Part shown: positions 7,307 to 13,472 of the stretch, piece by piece | Numbering within the stretch: position 1 is the stretch's first letter | Layout: the number at the start of each line of letters is the position of its first letter | Virus record (IMG/VR): IMGVR_UViG_3300034104_001211 | Span: 1 to 29,647 of that record | Direction: 5' to 3' (one strand) | Source: a virus | Length of the DNA stretch: 29,647 nt | The notes under the pieces: model-generated | Told to the model about the DNA's origin: nothing | The model's input: only the letters and a program-made list of their open reading frames with translations | Databases searched by the model: none | Position numbers and translations under genes: made by a program

Positions 7307-8290
7307 ATGACAAAAAAACAAATCATTATTGAATTAAGGCAAGAGTTCCCAAATACTCCGGTTAGGCAATTCGCAAGGATAGTTTATAATAAAAATAAAC
7401 ATCTATTCAATGACTTGGCAAGTTGCTATAGTCAATGCAATAAGGCACTCGGTAAAGGTGGCGAAGCTACAAGAAAGAACAATAAAAATGCCGAGCCTTT
7501 AAATCCAGAAAATCCATACCAATTCCCTAAAAGCGAAGCAGTAGAGAATATACCTATTAAACTTCCTTTGGCTAATAACAATATTCTTGTTATATCCGAT
7601 ATTCATGTTCCTTACCATGATATCCAGGCTTTAACTTGTGCTTTCAATTATGGAAGAGATAAGAAAGTTAATACCATTGTAATAAATGGGGACTTAATTG
7701 ACTTCTATCAAATTAGTCGCTTCCTTAAAGATCCAAGAAAAAAGAGCTTGGCTTATGAGATTGACGTTTGTAAAAACTTCTTACAAGTATTAAGAGCTAC
7801 ATTCCCTACTCAAGATATATATTGGATGCTTGGCAACCATGACGTTCGCTTCAACCATTGGATGATGGCTAAAGCCCCAGAATTATTGGATATAGCTAAT
7901 GCTTCATTGGAGTCAATACTTGGCTTAAACGAGCTTAAAATACGCTTAATTGAGGACACTAAATTGGTTAAAGCTGGTAAGTTGTTTATTCATCATGGAC
8001 ACTTATTAATGAGAGGTGCTTTCAGTCCGGTAAATGCTGCTCGTGGAGCTTATGTAAAGGCAAAACAAAGTATCTTAATTGGGCACGTTCACAAAGTTAG
8101 CGAACATACAGAAACTAATTTAAGTGGGGATATTACTACAACTTGGAGTACCGGCTGCTTATGTGAGTTAAACCCAGATTATGTGCCATTTGCTAACAAT
8201 TACGCTCATGGGTTTGCTCATGTTATTGTAGATAAAGAGGGCAATTTTAAAGTAGAAAATAAAAGAATATTCAAAGGCGAAATACTTTAG
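7307..8290 (+). CDS. Calcineurin-like metallophosphoesterase
   Basis: This 327-residue protein has the complete dimetal phosphoesterase motif set: D98-I-H100, G128-D-x-x-D132, G176-N-H-D179, H230-G-H232 and G259-H-V-H262. Residues 1-85 precede the catalytic domain and look like a small helical domain plus a Lys/Asn-rich linker, possibly nucleic-acid binding. Such enzymes hydrolyse phosphomono- or diesters of nucleotides or nucleic acids. Phages use them in DNA processing or against nucleotide-based defence, but the substrate here is unknown. It sits between the lysis cassette and the early small-gene block. Confidence 0.85.
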   Translation: MTKKQIIIELRQEFPNTPVRQFARIVYNKNKHLFNDLASCYSQCNKALGKGGEATRKNNKNAEPLNPENPYQFPKSEAVENIPIKLPLANNNILVISDIHVPYHDIQALTCAFNYGRDKKVNTIVINGDLIDFYQISRFLKDPRKKSLAYEIDVCKNFLQVLRATFPTQDIYWMLGNHDVRFNHWMMAKAPELLDIANASLESILGLNELKIRLIEDTKLVKAGKLFIHHGHLLMRGAFSPVNAARGAYVKAKQSILIGHVHKVSEHTETNLSGDITTTWSTGCLCELNPDYVPFANNYAHGFAHVIVDKEGNFKVENKRIFKGEIL

Positions 8291-8292
8291 TC

Positions 8293-8526
8293 ATGGCTGA
8301 AGAATTAGAGGATCAAATCAACGAAGAAGAGGAAGTACAATGGGTAGTTGATGAAACTACTGCTTCCGAGTATATCAATACTTTCTGTTATGCACTAACA
8401 ACAATGGAAAGTTACAATGTTATGACTAAAGAAGATAGAGAAGTTATAGATAATATTAAAGCTAAATCATTAAGAATTGTAGAAAAGTTCGTAAATGAAA
8501 CATATTTTGAGCTTTTTGATGACTAA
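8293..8526 (+). CDS. Small acidic hypothetical protein
   Basis: This 77-residue protein starts 2 nt after the phosphoesterase stop. Its N-terminus is extremely acidic (EELEDQINEEEEVQWVVDE) and is followed by a helical segment (VIDNIKAKSLRIVEKFVNE). It has no membrane segment. It ends the transcription unit that precedes the early promoter. Strongly acidic small phage proteins are often DNA mimics or protein-protein adaptors, but nothing here proves that. No family recognised. Confidence 0.7.
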   Translation: MAEELEDQINEEEEVQWVVDETTASEYINTFCYALTTMESYNVMTKEDREVIDNIKAKSLRIVEKFVNETYFELFDD

Positions 8527-8553
8527 ATAAGTTATTAAAAATCAATAAGTTAT
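8526..8553 (+). repeat. Direct repeat upstream of early promoter
   Basis: AATAAGTTAT occurs at 8526-8535 and 8544-8553, start-to-start spacing 18 nt, in the gap before the promoter at 8581-8614. Both copies continue into A-runs. They could be operator half-sites for a regulator. In AT-rich DNA a chance pair is possible. Confidence 0.4.
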
Positions 8554-8580
8554 AAAAACTTTAAAAAATAATTGACAAAA

Positions 8581-8614
8581 TTTGTTAATTATTGAAATAT
8601 TTGTTTTATCTTTG
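8581..8614 (+). promoter_or_regulatory. Bacteroidota-type promoter (early block)
   Basis: The -33 element TTTG (8581-8584) and -7 element TATCTTTG (8607-8614, matching TAnnTTTG) are 22 nt apart, at the long end of the range for Bacteroidota housekeeping sigma. The -33 region AATTTGTTAATT closely resembles that of the promoter at 10266. A leader of about 35 nt with a short AGCA/TGCT hairpin precedes the ATG at 8654. Confidence 0.65.
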
Positions 8615-8653
8615 TTCTATCAAAGCAATGGTGCTGCGATTAAAAAAACAACT

Positions 8654-8797
8654 ATGAACAAATTAACTATCCTTTCAACATTCCTTTCAGTAGGTTTAAT
8701 TCAAAACGATTATGTATTGTATGGTTGCACTTTAGTTTGTGTTACTATTTTAGCATCATTATTCATTAACGCTTATAAAAACGAGGACAATGGATAA
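8654..8797 (+). CDS. Small membrane protein
   Basis: This 47-residue protein is the first gene after the promoter. The ATG at 8654 (context ACAACTATG) is preferred over the in-frame TTG at 8582, which lies inside the -33 region. It has a hydrophobic helix at about 19-40 (YVLYGCTLVCVTILASLFIN) and a weaker one at 4-15. It overlaps the next gene by 8 nt. Early phage membrane peptides can act in superinfection exclusion or host takeover. No family recognised. Confidence 0.6.
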   Translation: MNKLTILSTFLSVGLIQNDYVLYGCTLVCVTILASLFINAYKNEDNG

Positions 8798-9029
8798 TTT
8801 AACTAACTGGCTTGTAGAAACTAAACCAACTAATAAATATTTAGCTTGGTTGTTATTAACTCTTTTAAGAGATACAGACACTATCAATCCGATTCATAAA
8901 AAGTGGGTTTATAAAACTGCAATAGGTTATTTAAGATTGCCTAATAAACCTTACTCGGATAGAAACCATGATTGGTATCAAGATTGTATTAAATTAATAA
9001 ACGCTTATCGTAAATCTTTAAATAAATAA
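8790..9029 (+). CDS. Hypothetical early protein (79 aa)
   Basis: The ATG overlaps the end of the upstream membrane-protein gene by 8 nt. The protein is helical and tryptophan-rich (LTNWLVETKPTNKYLAWLLL, NHDWYQDCIKLINAY) and has a basic pI. No signal peptide; the LAWLLLTLL stretch is too short for a sure membrane segment. It belongs to the promoter-led early block of small genes. Function unknown. Confidence 0.65.
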   Translation: MDNLTNWLVETKPTNKYLAWLLLTLLRDTDTINPIHKKWVYKTAIGYLRLPNKPYSDRNHDWYQDCIKLINAYRKSLNK

Positions 9030-9032
9030 ATT

Positions 9033-9266
9033 ATGTCAAAAAGAGGAAGAAAACCACAAGATAAAGAAGTAGTCCAAGAGCTTTTTAATTTAAAATTCCC
9101 TTTAGTAAAAGAATTAATGGAGCTTGGATATCCCAGATATATTGCTTGTAAAAAATTGGGAATTTGTAGGCATTGGTTATATAATAATTCCAACAATGAA
9201 CAAAGAAGAATACTTGATGAAATATCTTTTAGTTTTTCAAATGGGCAATACCAAAAAGATTTATAA
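9033..9266 (+). CDS. Putative small DNA-binding protein
   Basis: This 77-residue protein has a basic N-terminus (MSKRGRKPQDK) resembling an AT-hook core. A helix-turn-helix-like stretch follows at about 28-55 (ELGYPRYIACKKLGICRHWL), spaced like a resolvase-type HTH. The C-terminus is polar. It starts 3 nt after the preceding stop in the early block. A DNA-binding or regulatory role is inferred from composition alone. I recognise no specific family. Confidence 0.6.
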   Translation: MSKRGRKPQDKEVVQELFNLKFPLVKELMELGYPRYIACKKLGICRHWLYNNSNNEQRRILDEISFSFSNGQYQKDL

Positions 9267-9283
9267 ATATTTAAACAACAACT

Positions 9284-9553
9284 ATGTACACTAAAGAACA
9301 ACTACACAAAGATTTATTAAAAGATTTAAGAGCTCATGACTATTCTTATATGTATAGCGAGTCGGAAGAGGTATGGTTAAAAGCAAAGCAAACAAGATTT
9401 GATATTCAATTCCGCATTCTTAACTTAGTTATAATGCACAACTATAACAGAGAGCACTTGCTTAACGAATGCTTGGGCTTATTTACTCCTCAATATTTAG
9501 AGGGGTTAGCACATAGAGAAATCAATAAATTTTTTAACATTTTAAACCAATAA
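9284..9553 (+). CDS. Hypothetical early protein (89 aa)
   Basis: It starts in the ACAACTATG context typical of this half of the genome. The protein is helical with many aromatic and charged residues (LRAHDYSYMYSESEEVWLKA, FDIQFRILNLVIMHNYN). No membrane segment, signal or known motif is visible. It lies in the small-gene block between two early promoters, where phages often keep host-takeover or counter-defence genes. Function unknown. Confidence 0.65.
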   Translation: MYTKEQLHKDLLKDLRAHDYSYMYSESEEVWLKAKQTRFDIQFRILNLVIMHNYNREHLLNECLGLFTPQYLEGLAHREINKFFNILNQ

Positions 9554-9555
9554 CT

Positions 9556-9771
9556 ATGCAACAAATTACCTACAAAGGCTTCCCAGTAACTTTTAGTGCT
9601 TACTATCAGCCGGAAGAAAAACAAACACTTGAGCATCCAGGTATTCAAGCTCATTATATTATTGAGGAATTAGCTATATTCGGTATTGATCCTTACGAAT
9701 TATTAGGGGATAGAAGATACAACTTGCTTATAGCTGAAATTAATGACCTTTTAATGAATGACAATGGATAG
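9556..9771 (+). CDS. Hypothetical early protein (71 aa)
   Basis: It starts 2 nt after the preceding stop in an ATAACTATG context. An N-terminal beta hairpin is likely (ITYKGFPVTFSAYYQPEEK), followed by acidic helices (YIIEELAIFGIDPYELLG, LIAEINDLLMND). The overall charge is acidic. No family recognised. The last codons overlap the start of the next gene. Confidence 0.6.
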   Translation: MQQITYKGFPVTFSAYYQPEEKQTLEHPGIQAHYIIEELAIFGIDPYELLGDRRYNLLIAEINDLLMNDNG

Positions 9772-9979
9772 AAGATTATCAAGATTAGAGGAAATAGCTA
9801 CAATATTTGAAGCATCTCTAAAATCGGAAGAAATAGACAATATGCTACATGATTTTTATGTAGATTTAAAACTAAAATGTAAACAAGAAAATATAAAACT
9901 ATCCATTTATTATGCAGACAACACCGAAGGAGTTAAAATTGAAGAATCACGAATTATTGAAATTGAAAGCTCAAATTAA
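9764..9979 (+). CDS. Hypothetical early protein (71 aa)
   Basis: Two in-frame ATGs, at 9758 and 9764, are possible. I chose 9764, which overlaps the preceding stop most compactly. The protein is acidic and helical (LSRLEEIATIFEASLKSEEI) with a later strand (IKLSIYYADNTEGVKI). Its 3' end overlaps the DnaA-domain gene by 68 nt in another frame, a long overlap for this genome. Function unknown. Confidence 0.55.
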   Translation: MDRRLSRLEEIATIFEASLKSEEIDNMLHDFYVDLKLKCKQENIKLSIYYADNTEGVKIEESRIIEIESSN

Positions 9980-10259
9980 AGAATTAAGAAACAATCTAAA
10001 GGCTAACAAGGACCAGGTTATAAAAACTGCAATCATGGGAGTTTGTAAGGACTATAAAATAAGCTACGAAGATATGATGAGTGGCAGCAGAAGAAGAACA
10101 GTAGTTTTGCCGAGAATGGTTTTAATGTATAAACTATATCAAACCGGCTTTACAATGACCGAAGTAGGTGCTATATTCAACCGAGATCATACAACTGTTT
10201 TGAATGCTATTAGGAAGATTGAAGCACAAAAAGATTTGTACGATGATATTATTTTATAA
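9912..10259 (+). CDS. DnaA domain IV-like DNA-binding protein
   Basis: This 115-residue protein has an N-terminal coiled coil (about 10-40, LKAQIKELRNNLKANKDQVI). Residues about 55-107 match the DNA-binding domain of bacterial DnaA: SGSRRRTVVLPRMVLMYKLY, then FTMTEVGAIFNRDHTTVLNA and IRKIE. The RDHTTV signature is the one that reads DnaA boxes. The AAA+ ATPase domain of DnaA (about 350 residues in all) is absent. It could recruit host replication proteins to the phage origin, or compete with host DnaA. It ends just before the promoter at 10266. Confidence 0.8.
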   Translation: MQTTPKELKLKNHELLKLKAQIKELRNNLKANKDQVIKTAIMGVCKDYKISYEDMMSGSRRRTVVLPRMVLMYKLYQTGFTMTEVGAIFNRDHTTVLNAIRKIEAQKDLYDDIIL

Positions 10260-10265
10260 ACAAAT

Positions 10266-10296
10266 TTTGTTAATTCAAAAACTTTACTTATTTTTG
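10266..10296 (+). promoter_or_regulatory. Bacteroidota-type promoter (recombination/replication block)
   Basis: TTTG (10266-10269) and TATTTTTG (10289-10296, matching TAnnTTTG) are separated by exactly 19 nt, the textbook Bacteroidota spacing. The -33 context TTTTGTTAATT is nearly identical to that of the promoter at 8581. A short leader with a possible TGGC/GCCA hairpin (10306-10309/10323-10326) leads to the ERF gene ATG at 10336. Confidence 0.8.
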
Positions 10297-10335
10297 TAAA
10301 ACTTCTGGCAGGAGTTATAAAAGCCAACTACAACT

Positions 10336-10875
10336 ATGAACAAATTATCAAAAATTCAGTTTGAACTGAAAGCCCCAAAAAACCAATTTAATAATTTTGG
10401 TAATTACAAGTACAGAAACTGCGAGGATATTCTTGAAGCAGTTAAGCCATTATTAGCTAAGCATGAATGTACTTTAACTTTGTCCGATGAAATAAAAGAA
10501 ATTGGTGGTATTATTTATGTAGAAGCTGAAGCACTATTAATTGATTTAGAAACTTCATCTTCATATAAAGTAACTGCATGTGCCGGTATTGATCCTAATA
10601 AAAGAGGAATGGATATTGCACAAAGTTTCGGAGCATCATCTTCTTACGCTCGTAAATATGCCTTAAATGGTTTATTCCTTATTGATGACACTAAAGATGC
10701 AGATGCTACTAATACTCATGGTAAAGATGAGCCAGTAGGTATTGATGCTGAATTAGTTAATAAACTTTCTAAATGTAAGGATATTACAGAATTGCAAATG
10801 CTATACTCTACAAAAGAAGATTGGAGTAATGCAGAAAAAACTTTATTTACTAATCGCAAAAAATCTTTAAAATAA
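10336..10875 (+). CDS. erf: ERF-family single-strand annealing protein
   Basis: This 179-residue recombinase of the ERF superfamily binds ssDNA and anneals complementary strands in phage recombination and concatemer formation. Its N-terminal half carries FGNYKYRNCEDILEAVKPLL. Residues about 96-122 carry the ERF hallmark SFGASSSYARKYALNGLF, followed by LIDDTKDAD. The C-terminal 50 residues are a variable helical tail. It is the first gene after the 10266 promoter and overlaps the exonuclease gene by one base, the usual annealase/exonuclease pairing. Confidence 0.9.
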   Translation: MNKLSKIQFELKAPKNQFNNFGNYKYRNCEDILEAVKPLLAKHECTLTLSDEIKEIGGIIYVEAEALLIDLETSSSYKVTACAGIDPNKRGMDIAQSFGASSSYARKYALNGLFLIDDTKDADATNTHGKDEPVGIDAELVNKLSKCKDITELQMLYSTKEDWSNAEKTLFTNRKKSLK

Positions 10876-11513
10876 TGTTTGAACAAGACAATTGGATGAA
10901 CAGTAGGCTTGGGAAGTTTACTGCTTCCGAAATAGGAAACTTACTTACTGAAAGTAAAAAGAAAGATGAGGTATTTGGTGCAACTGCTAAAACCTACATT
11001 CATAGAAAAATACACGAGATATTAAGTGGCGAAGTAAAATCTTTAGGCTCACTACCGAGCTTGGAATGGGGCAAATCTTTAGAGAACGAAGCTATATTAG
11101 TTTATGAAGCTCAAACCGGTTATAAAGTAGAAAACTTGGGTGGTGCTAATCCTAAATTCTTTGAATTTGGAGAAAGAGCCGGAGGAAGTCCAGATGGATT
11201 GATTGAAAGCGATAAAGGTCAAGGGGTATTAGAGGTTAAATGTCCATATACCGGAGAAACTATGATTGACTACCTATTATTTAATACCGGAGCTGATTTA
11301 CTTGCTTATAATAAGAACTACTATGCTCAAGTACAGTTTAACATGGTATGCACTAACACGAATTGGGCGAATTGGGTGGCTTACGATCCGAGAATAAATA
11401 TGCTTAAGATAGTGCATATTGATAGAGATAATGATTTCTGCGAGAAGCTAATTGAAAAGGTAGAACTTGCTACAATCTATGTAAATAACATTTTAAATGT
11501 AATCAATGGGTAA
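10875..11513 (+). CDS. YqaJ-like / lambda-type exonuclease
   Basis: This 212-residue PD-(D/E)xK nuclease degrades dsDNA ends to produce the 3' single strands used by the ERF protein. Key residues visible are Glu70 in EWGKSLENEA, Asp107 in GGSPDGLIE, and Glu120-x-Lys122 in VLEVKCPYTG. The later YYAQVQFNM motif is characteristic of the YqaJ family. Length matches the family. The start overlaps the ERF stop by one base (TAATG) and the end overlaps the next gene by 8 nt, so all three are probably co-translated. Confidence 0.88.
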   Translation: MFEQDNWMNSRLGKFTASEIGNLLTESKKKDEVFGATAKTYIHRKIHEILSGEVKSLGSLPSLEWGKSLENEAILVYEAQTGYKVENLGGANPKFFEFGERAGGSPDGLIESDKGQGVLEVKCPYTGETMIDYLLFNTGADLLAYNKNYYAQVQFNMVCTNTNWANWVAYDPRINMLKIVHIDRDNDFCEKLIEKVELATIYVNNILNVING

Positions 11514-11862
11514 CTATAAAATAACTCCTCCGGTCGGCACTTTGCACGTTTACGTTGATGGTAGATTAGTCAAAAGCAAAGTACATAATACAAGATACAA
11601 TCGCGAATGCTATGCAACTGGCATGATTGTTAAATATACAGATAGCATTATTGATTTTGTTTTTAACGATGGCATAAGAGAAATACATATGTTTACTTAT
11701 GATCCTAAAGCAGCCATAATAAAACGAGTACACGAAATACCAAGCTATTTTAAAGATGGCATTGAATATTTTGATGACGCTAAATTCTGCCAATGGTATA
11801 ATCTTGGAGATGCAATTCCTAATAAATTAATTTTACAACCAGCTTCACTTTCACTAAAATAA
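11506..11862 (+). CDS. Hypothetical protein (118 aa)
   Basis: It overlaps the exonuclease gene by 8 nt. The protein is beta-rich at the start (VGTLHVYVDGRLVKSK, DSIIDFVFNDGIREIHMF) and ends with a more hydrophobic segment. It has no membrane helix, signal or recognised motif. Its coupling to the recombination pair suggests a role in DNA metabolism, which is only context. Function unknown. Confidence 0.65.
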   Translation: MGNYKITPPVGTLHVYVDGRLVKSKVHNTRYNRECYATGMIVKYTDSIIDFVFNDGIREIHMFTYDPKAAIIKRVHEIPSYFKDGIEYFDDAKFCQWYNLGDAIPNKLILQPASLSLK

Positions 11863-11868
11863 ATAAAT

Positions 11869-11994
11869 ATGACACAAGAAATTAAAAAATGGATTACATC
11901 TTTATTATTAAAATGGGCATTTAATATTTGCCCAGAAGGGAAATTTAAAACTAAATTTGCTTTGTTTATTCAAAATGATATTATGAACCTTTAA
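11869..11994 (+). CDS. Small hypothetical protein (41 aa)
   Basis: ATG 11869 to TAA 11992-11994 encodes 41 residues (MTQEIKKWITSLLLKWAFNI at the start). The first half could form an amphipathic, membrane-surface helix. The second half is basic (KFKTKF). It fits exactly between its neighbours and fills an otherwise empty stretch. The A-rich context before the ATG is like that of other genes here. Weakly supported as a real gene. Confidence 0.45.
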   Translation: MTQEIKKWITSLLLKWAFNICPEGKFKTKFALFIQNDIMNL

Positions 11995-12007
11995 AAACAA
12001 ATGAACT

Positions 12008-12313
12008 ATGACACACTATGAAATCTCCGTAGCTAAAAAAGTAGCTAAATTTATCAAGTCAAATAAAAAGATTACTAACAATGATTTGAGAGCCTTAATG
12101 ATGCAAGAGCACTCTATTCACTTGAGCCAAATCCAAATGCGTAAAATTATAAACTATCTTCGTACAGAGGGGATAGTTAAAAACTTGGCAGCAGATTGGG
12201 AAGGATATTGGATAGAGAAAGACCAGCTTAAAGTAATGAAGTATATTAAATCTTTAGAATTGAGAGCAAAGTCAATAATGCAAGTAGCAACTAAAATGAG
12301 AAAAGCACTGTGA
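12008..12313 (+). CDS. Winged-helix-like protein
   Basis: This 101-residue basic protein starts in the GAACTATG context. Residues about 1-75 have the helix-helix-helix-wing pattern of a winged helix (KVAKFIKSNKKITNNDLRAL, IQMRKIINYLRTEGIV, then WEGYWIE). A C-terminal helix follows (SLELRAKSIMQVATKMRKAL). This suggests DNA binding, either as a regulator or in replication. The stop overlaps the GTG of the following small gene. No specific family recognised. Confidence 0.65.
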   Translation: MTHYEISVAKKVAKFIKSNKKITNNDLRALMMQEHSIHLSQIQMRKIINYLRTEGIVKNLAADWEGYWIEKDQLKVMKYIKSLELRAKSIMQVATKMRKAL

Positions 12314-12489
12314 AATATCAACTCTTAAAGGATATAAAAAGCAATAGAATGGTAGATAAAAAGGTTTTTAAGGTATATGGTGCTAAAAATGAGATAGTAG
12401 AATTAATAGCTGAACATGGAGAAGTTTATATCGTTCAAGGTAAAAAAGAAAGATTTTCTGTAAAAAAAGAATTTTTAAAGGAAATTTAG
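12310..12489 (+). CDS. Small hypothetical protein (59 aa, GTG start)
   Basis: The GTG at 12310 overlaps the preceding TGA as GTGA. A second possible start is ATG 12349 (46 residues). The protein is Lys-rich with a beta-type core (KVFKVYGAKNEIVELIAEHG, VYIVQGKKERFSV). It may be a small nucleic-acid-binding or toxin-like fold, but I recognise nothing specific. It ends 2 nt before the candidate -7 element of the structured leader. Confidence 0.55.
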   Translation: MKYQLLKDIKSNRMVDKKVFKVYGAKNEIVELIAEHGEVYIVQGKKERFSVKKEFLKEI

Positions 12490-12490
12490 T

Positions 12491-12498
12491 TATATTTG
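12491..12498 (+). promoter_or_regulatory. Candidate -7 element for the structured leader
   Basis: TATATTTG matches TAnnTTTG and lies just after a stop codon, at the start of the largest non-coding gap in the window. No TTTG is found 17-23 nt upstream, so the promoter is incomplete by the Bacteroidota consensus. It may need an activator, or the leader may be transcribed from 10266. Confidence 0.4.
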
Positions 12499-12514
12499 CT
12501 TGTTCATAGTTGAT

Positions 12515-12659
12515 TTACCGGTAGTGTAAAAGCTGCCGGTAATTTCTAAAGAACTAATAATTATATAAAAGGGAATATTTAAAAGTAAGGAGTTAAATAT
12601 TTTCTATTAGGTTTTATAAACCAGCCCTTGTATTCCTTACTACAAGGGTTTTTTATTTT
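12515..12659 (+). ncRNA. Structured untranslated leader with complementary hairpin loops
   Basis: Three hairpins fill the 170-nt gap before the replication gene. Hairpin 1: TTACCGGTAG (12515-12524) pairs with CTGCCGGTAA (12533-12542), one G-T, 8-nt loop. Hairpin 2: 12571-12582 pairs with 12593-12604 (9 Watson-Crick pairs, then two G-T and one G-C) with loop AAGTAAGGAG (12583-12592). Hairpin 3 is the terminator at 12625-12648 with loop TTCCTTAC (12633-12640). Loop 2 bases 12585-12591 are perfectly complementary to loop 3 bases 12634-12640, plus one G-T at 12592/12633, so the whole terminator loop can kiss loop 2. This looks like a regulated attenuator or a stand-alone small RNA of about 150 nt. 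Confidence 0.65.
12625..12654 (+). terminator. Intrinsic terminator abutting the replication gene start
   Basis: CCCTTGTA (12625-12632) and TACAAGGG (12641-12648) form a perfect 8-bp stem with an 8-nt loop, followed by six T's (12649-12654). The next ATG is at 12660, only 11 nt after the stem, so the hairpin can control both read-through and ribosome access. Confidence 0.85.
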
Positions 12660-13472
12660 ATGAAAAAAGATGCATTTTACTTCCCACATTTTGCTAACGC
12701 AAGACACGATAGGAAGATTAAACGAGTAACAAAAGAACTTGGAATAGAGGGTTATGGTATCTATTTTATGCTTCTTGAGGTATTAAGAGAGCAACAAGAT
12801 TTTAGATATCCTATTTCGGATATTGACCTACTTGCTGATGAATTTGGAACTTCACTTGCTAAAGTTGAGGTAGTACTTAAAAAGTATGATTTATTTCAAT
12901 TAGATGAGTGCAATAACTTCTTTTCTATTAAGCAAGTATTTTATTTACAACCTTATTTAGAGAAGTCAAATAATGCACGATTAGCTGCTCAAAAGAGATG
13001 GCAAGGAGTTAAAGATGCAAATGCAGATGCAAATGCATTGCAAGAGCATTGCCTTGGTAATGCAAGTAAAGTAAAGGAAAGTAAACTAAAGGAAACTAAA
13101 GAAAAGAAAAGTAAAATAGAATTTGCAGATAAATCTGCTAACTATGATTTAATGGTAGAAGTTTATTTTAATTTCTATGAAAGTTTATTTAACTTTAAAC
13201 CAACATTCCAGGCAATAGATGGCAAGATGATAAAAGAGATTGAGGCTAAAATTATAAATATCTGCAATCAAAAATCGCTTGTTATTACTGAAAAATTAGT
13301 GGTTGGCAGCTTTACAAAAGTTTTAGATTATGCTTCAAAAGACAAATGGTTAAAAGAAAACTTTTTACTTAAAAATATAAATTCACAATTCAACAAAATT
13401 ATCAACTATGGAACAAAACAAGAAGGACAAAGAATTGAGCTTGACGAAGAAACCGCAAAGTATTTCGGTTAA
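12660..13472 (+). CDS. Replisome organiser / DnaD-like replication initiation protein
   Basis: This 270-residue protein has residues 1-105 matching the Lin1244/Lin1753-type (DUF4373-like) winged helix of phage replication proteins: FYFPHFANARHDRKIKRV, LGIEGYGIYFMLLEVLREQ and the YFLQP-like end. A repetitive linker (about 118-152, DANADANA then KVKESKLKETKEKKSK) leads to a C-terminal helical domain (about 158-250). Such proteins bind the origin and recruit the helicase loader. The start lies directly behind a terminator hairpin, so expression is probably attenuated. The linker-coding DNA has origin-like repeats. Confidence 0.75.
   Translation: MKKDAFYFPHFANARHDRKIKRVTKELGIEGYGIYFMLLEVLREQQDFRYPISDIDLLADEFGTSLAKVEVVLKKYDLFQLDECNNFFSIKQVFYLQPYLEKSNNARLAAQKRWQGVKDANADANALQEHCLGNASKVKESKLKETKEKKSKIEFADKSANYDLMVEVYFNFYESLFNFKPTFQAIDGKMIKEIEAKIINICNQKSLVITEKLVVGSFTKVLDYASKDKWLKENFLLKNINSQFNKIINYGTKQEGQRIELDEETAKYFG
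13014..13138 (+). other. Candidate replication origin inside the initiator gene
   Basis: Two tandem 12-bp repeats GATGCAAATGCA (13014-13025 and 13026-13037) are followed by more TGCA/GCATTGC-type words to about 13065. Next comes a strongly purine-rich, AT-rich tract at about 13064-13120 built from AAAGGAAA/CTAAAGGAAACTAAAG units. A perfect inverted repeat GCAGAT-AA-ATCTGC closes it (13125-13138). Iterons, an asymmetric AT-rich tract and a palindrome within the initiator gene is the layout of the lambda origin in gene O. The alternative is simple linker-coding DNA. Confidence 0.45.

Noticed and set aside
8582-8653. Longer starts for several genes (8582, 353, 3185, 17755, 14318, 18544)
   Set aside because: These TTG or early ATG starts extend into promoters, terminators or neighbouring genes. 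The next in-frame ATG gives a better context and the expected protein start.
12583-12592. AAGGAG as a Shine-Dalgarno site for a small ORF or for the 12660 gene
   Set aside because: It is 68 nt from the 12660 ATG, no start codon lies at the normal distance, and no other gene in the window uses such a site.
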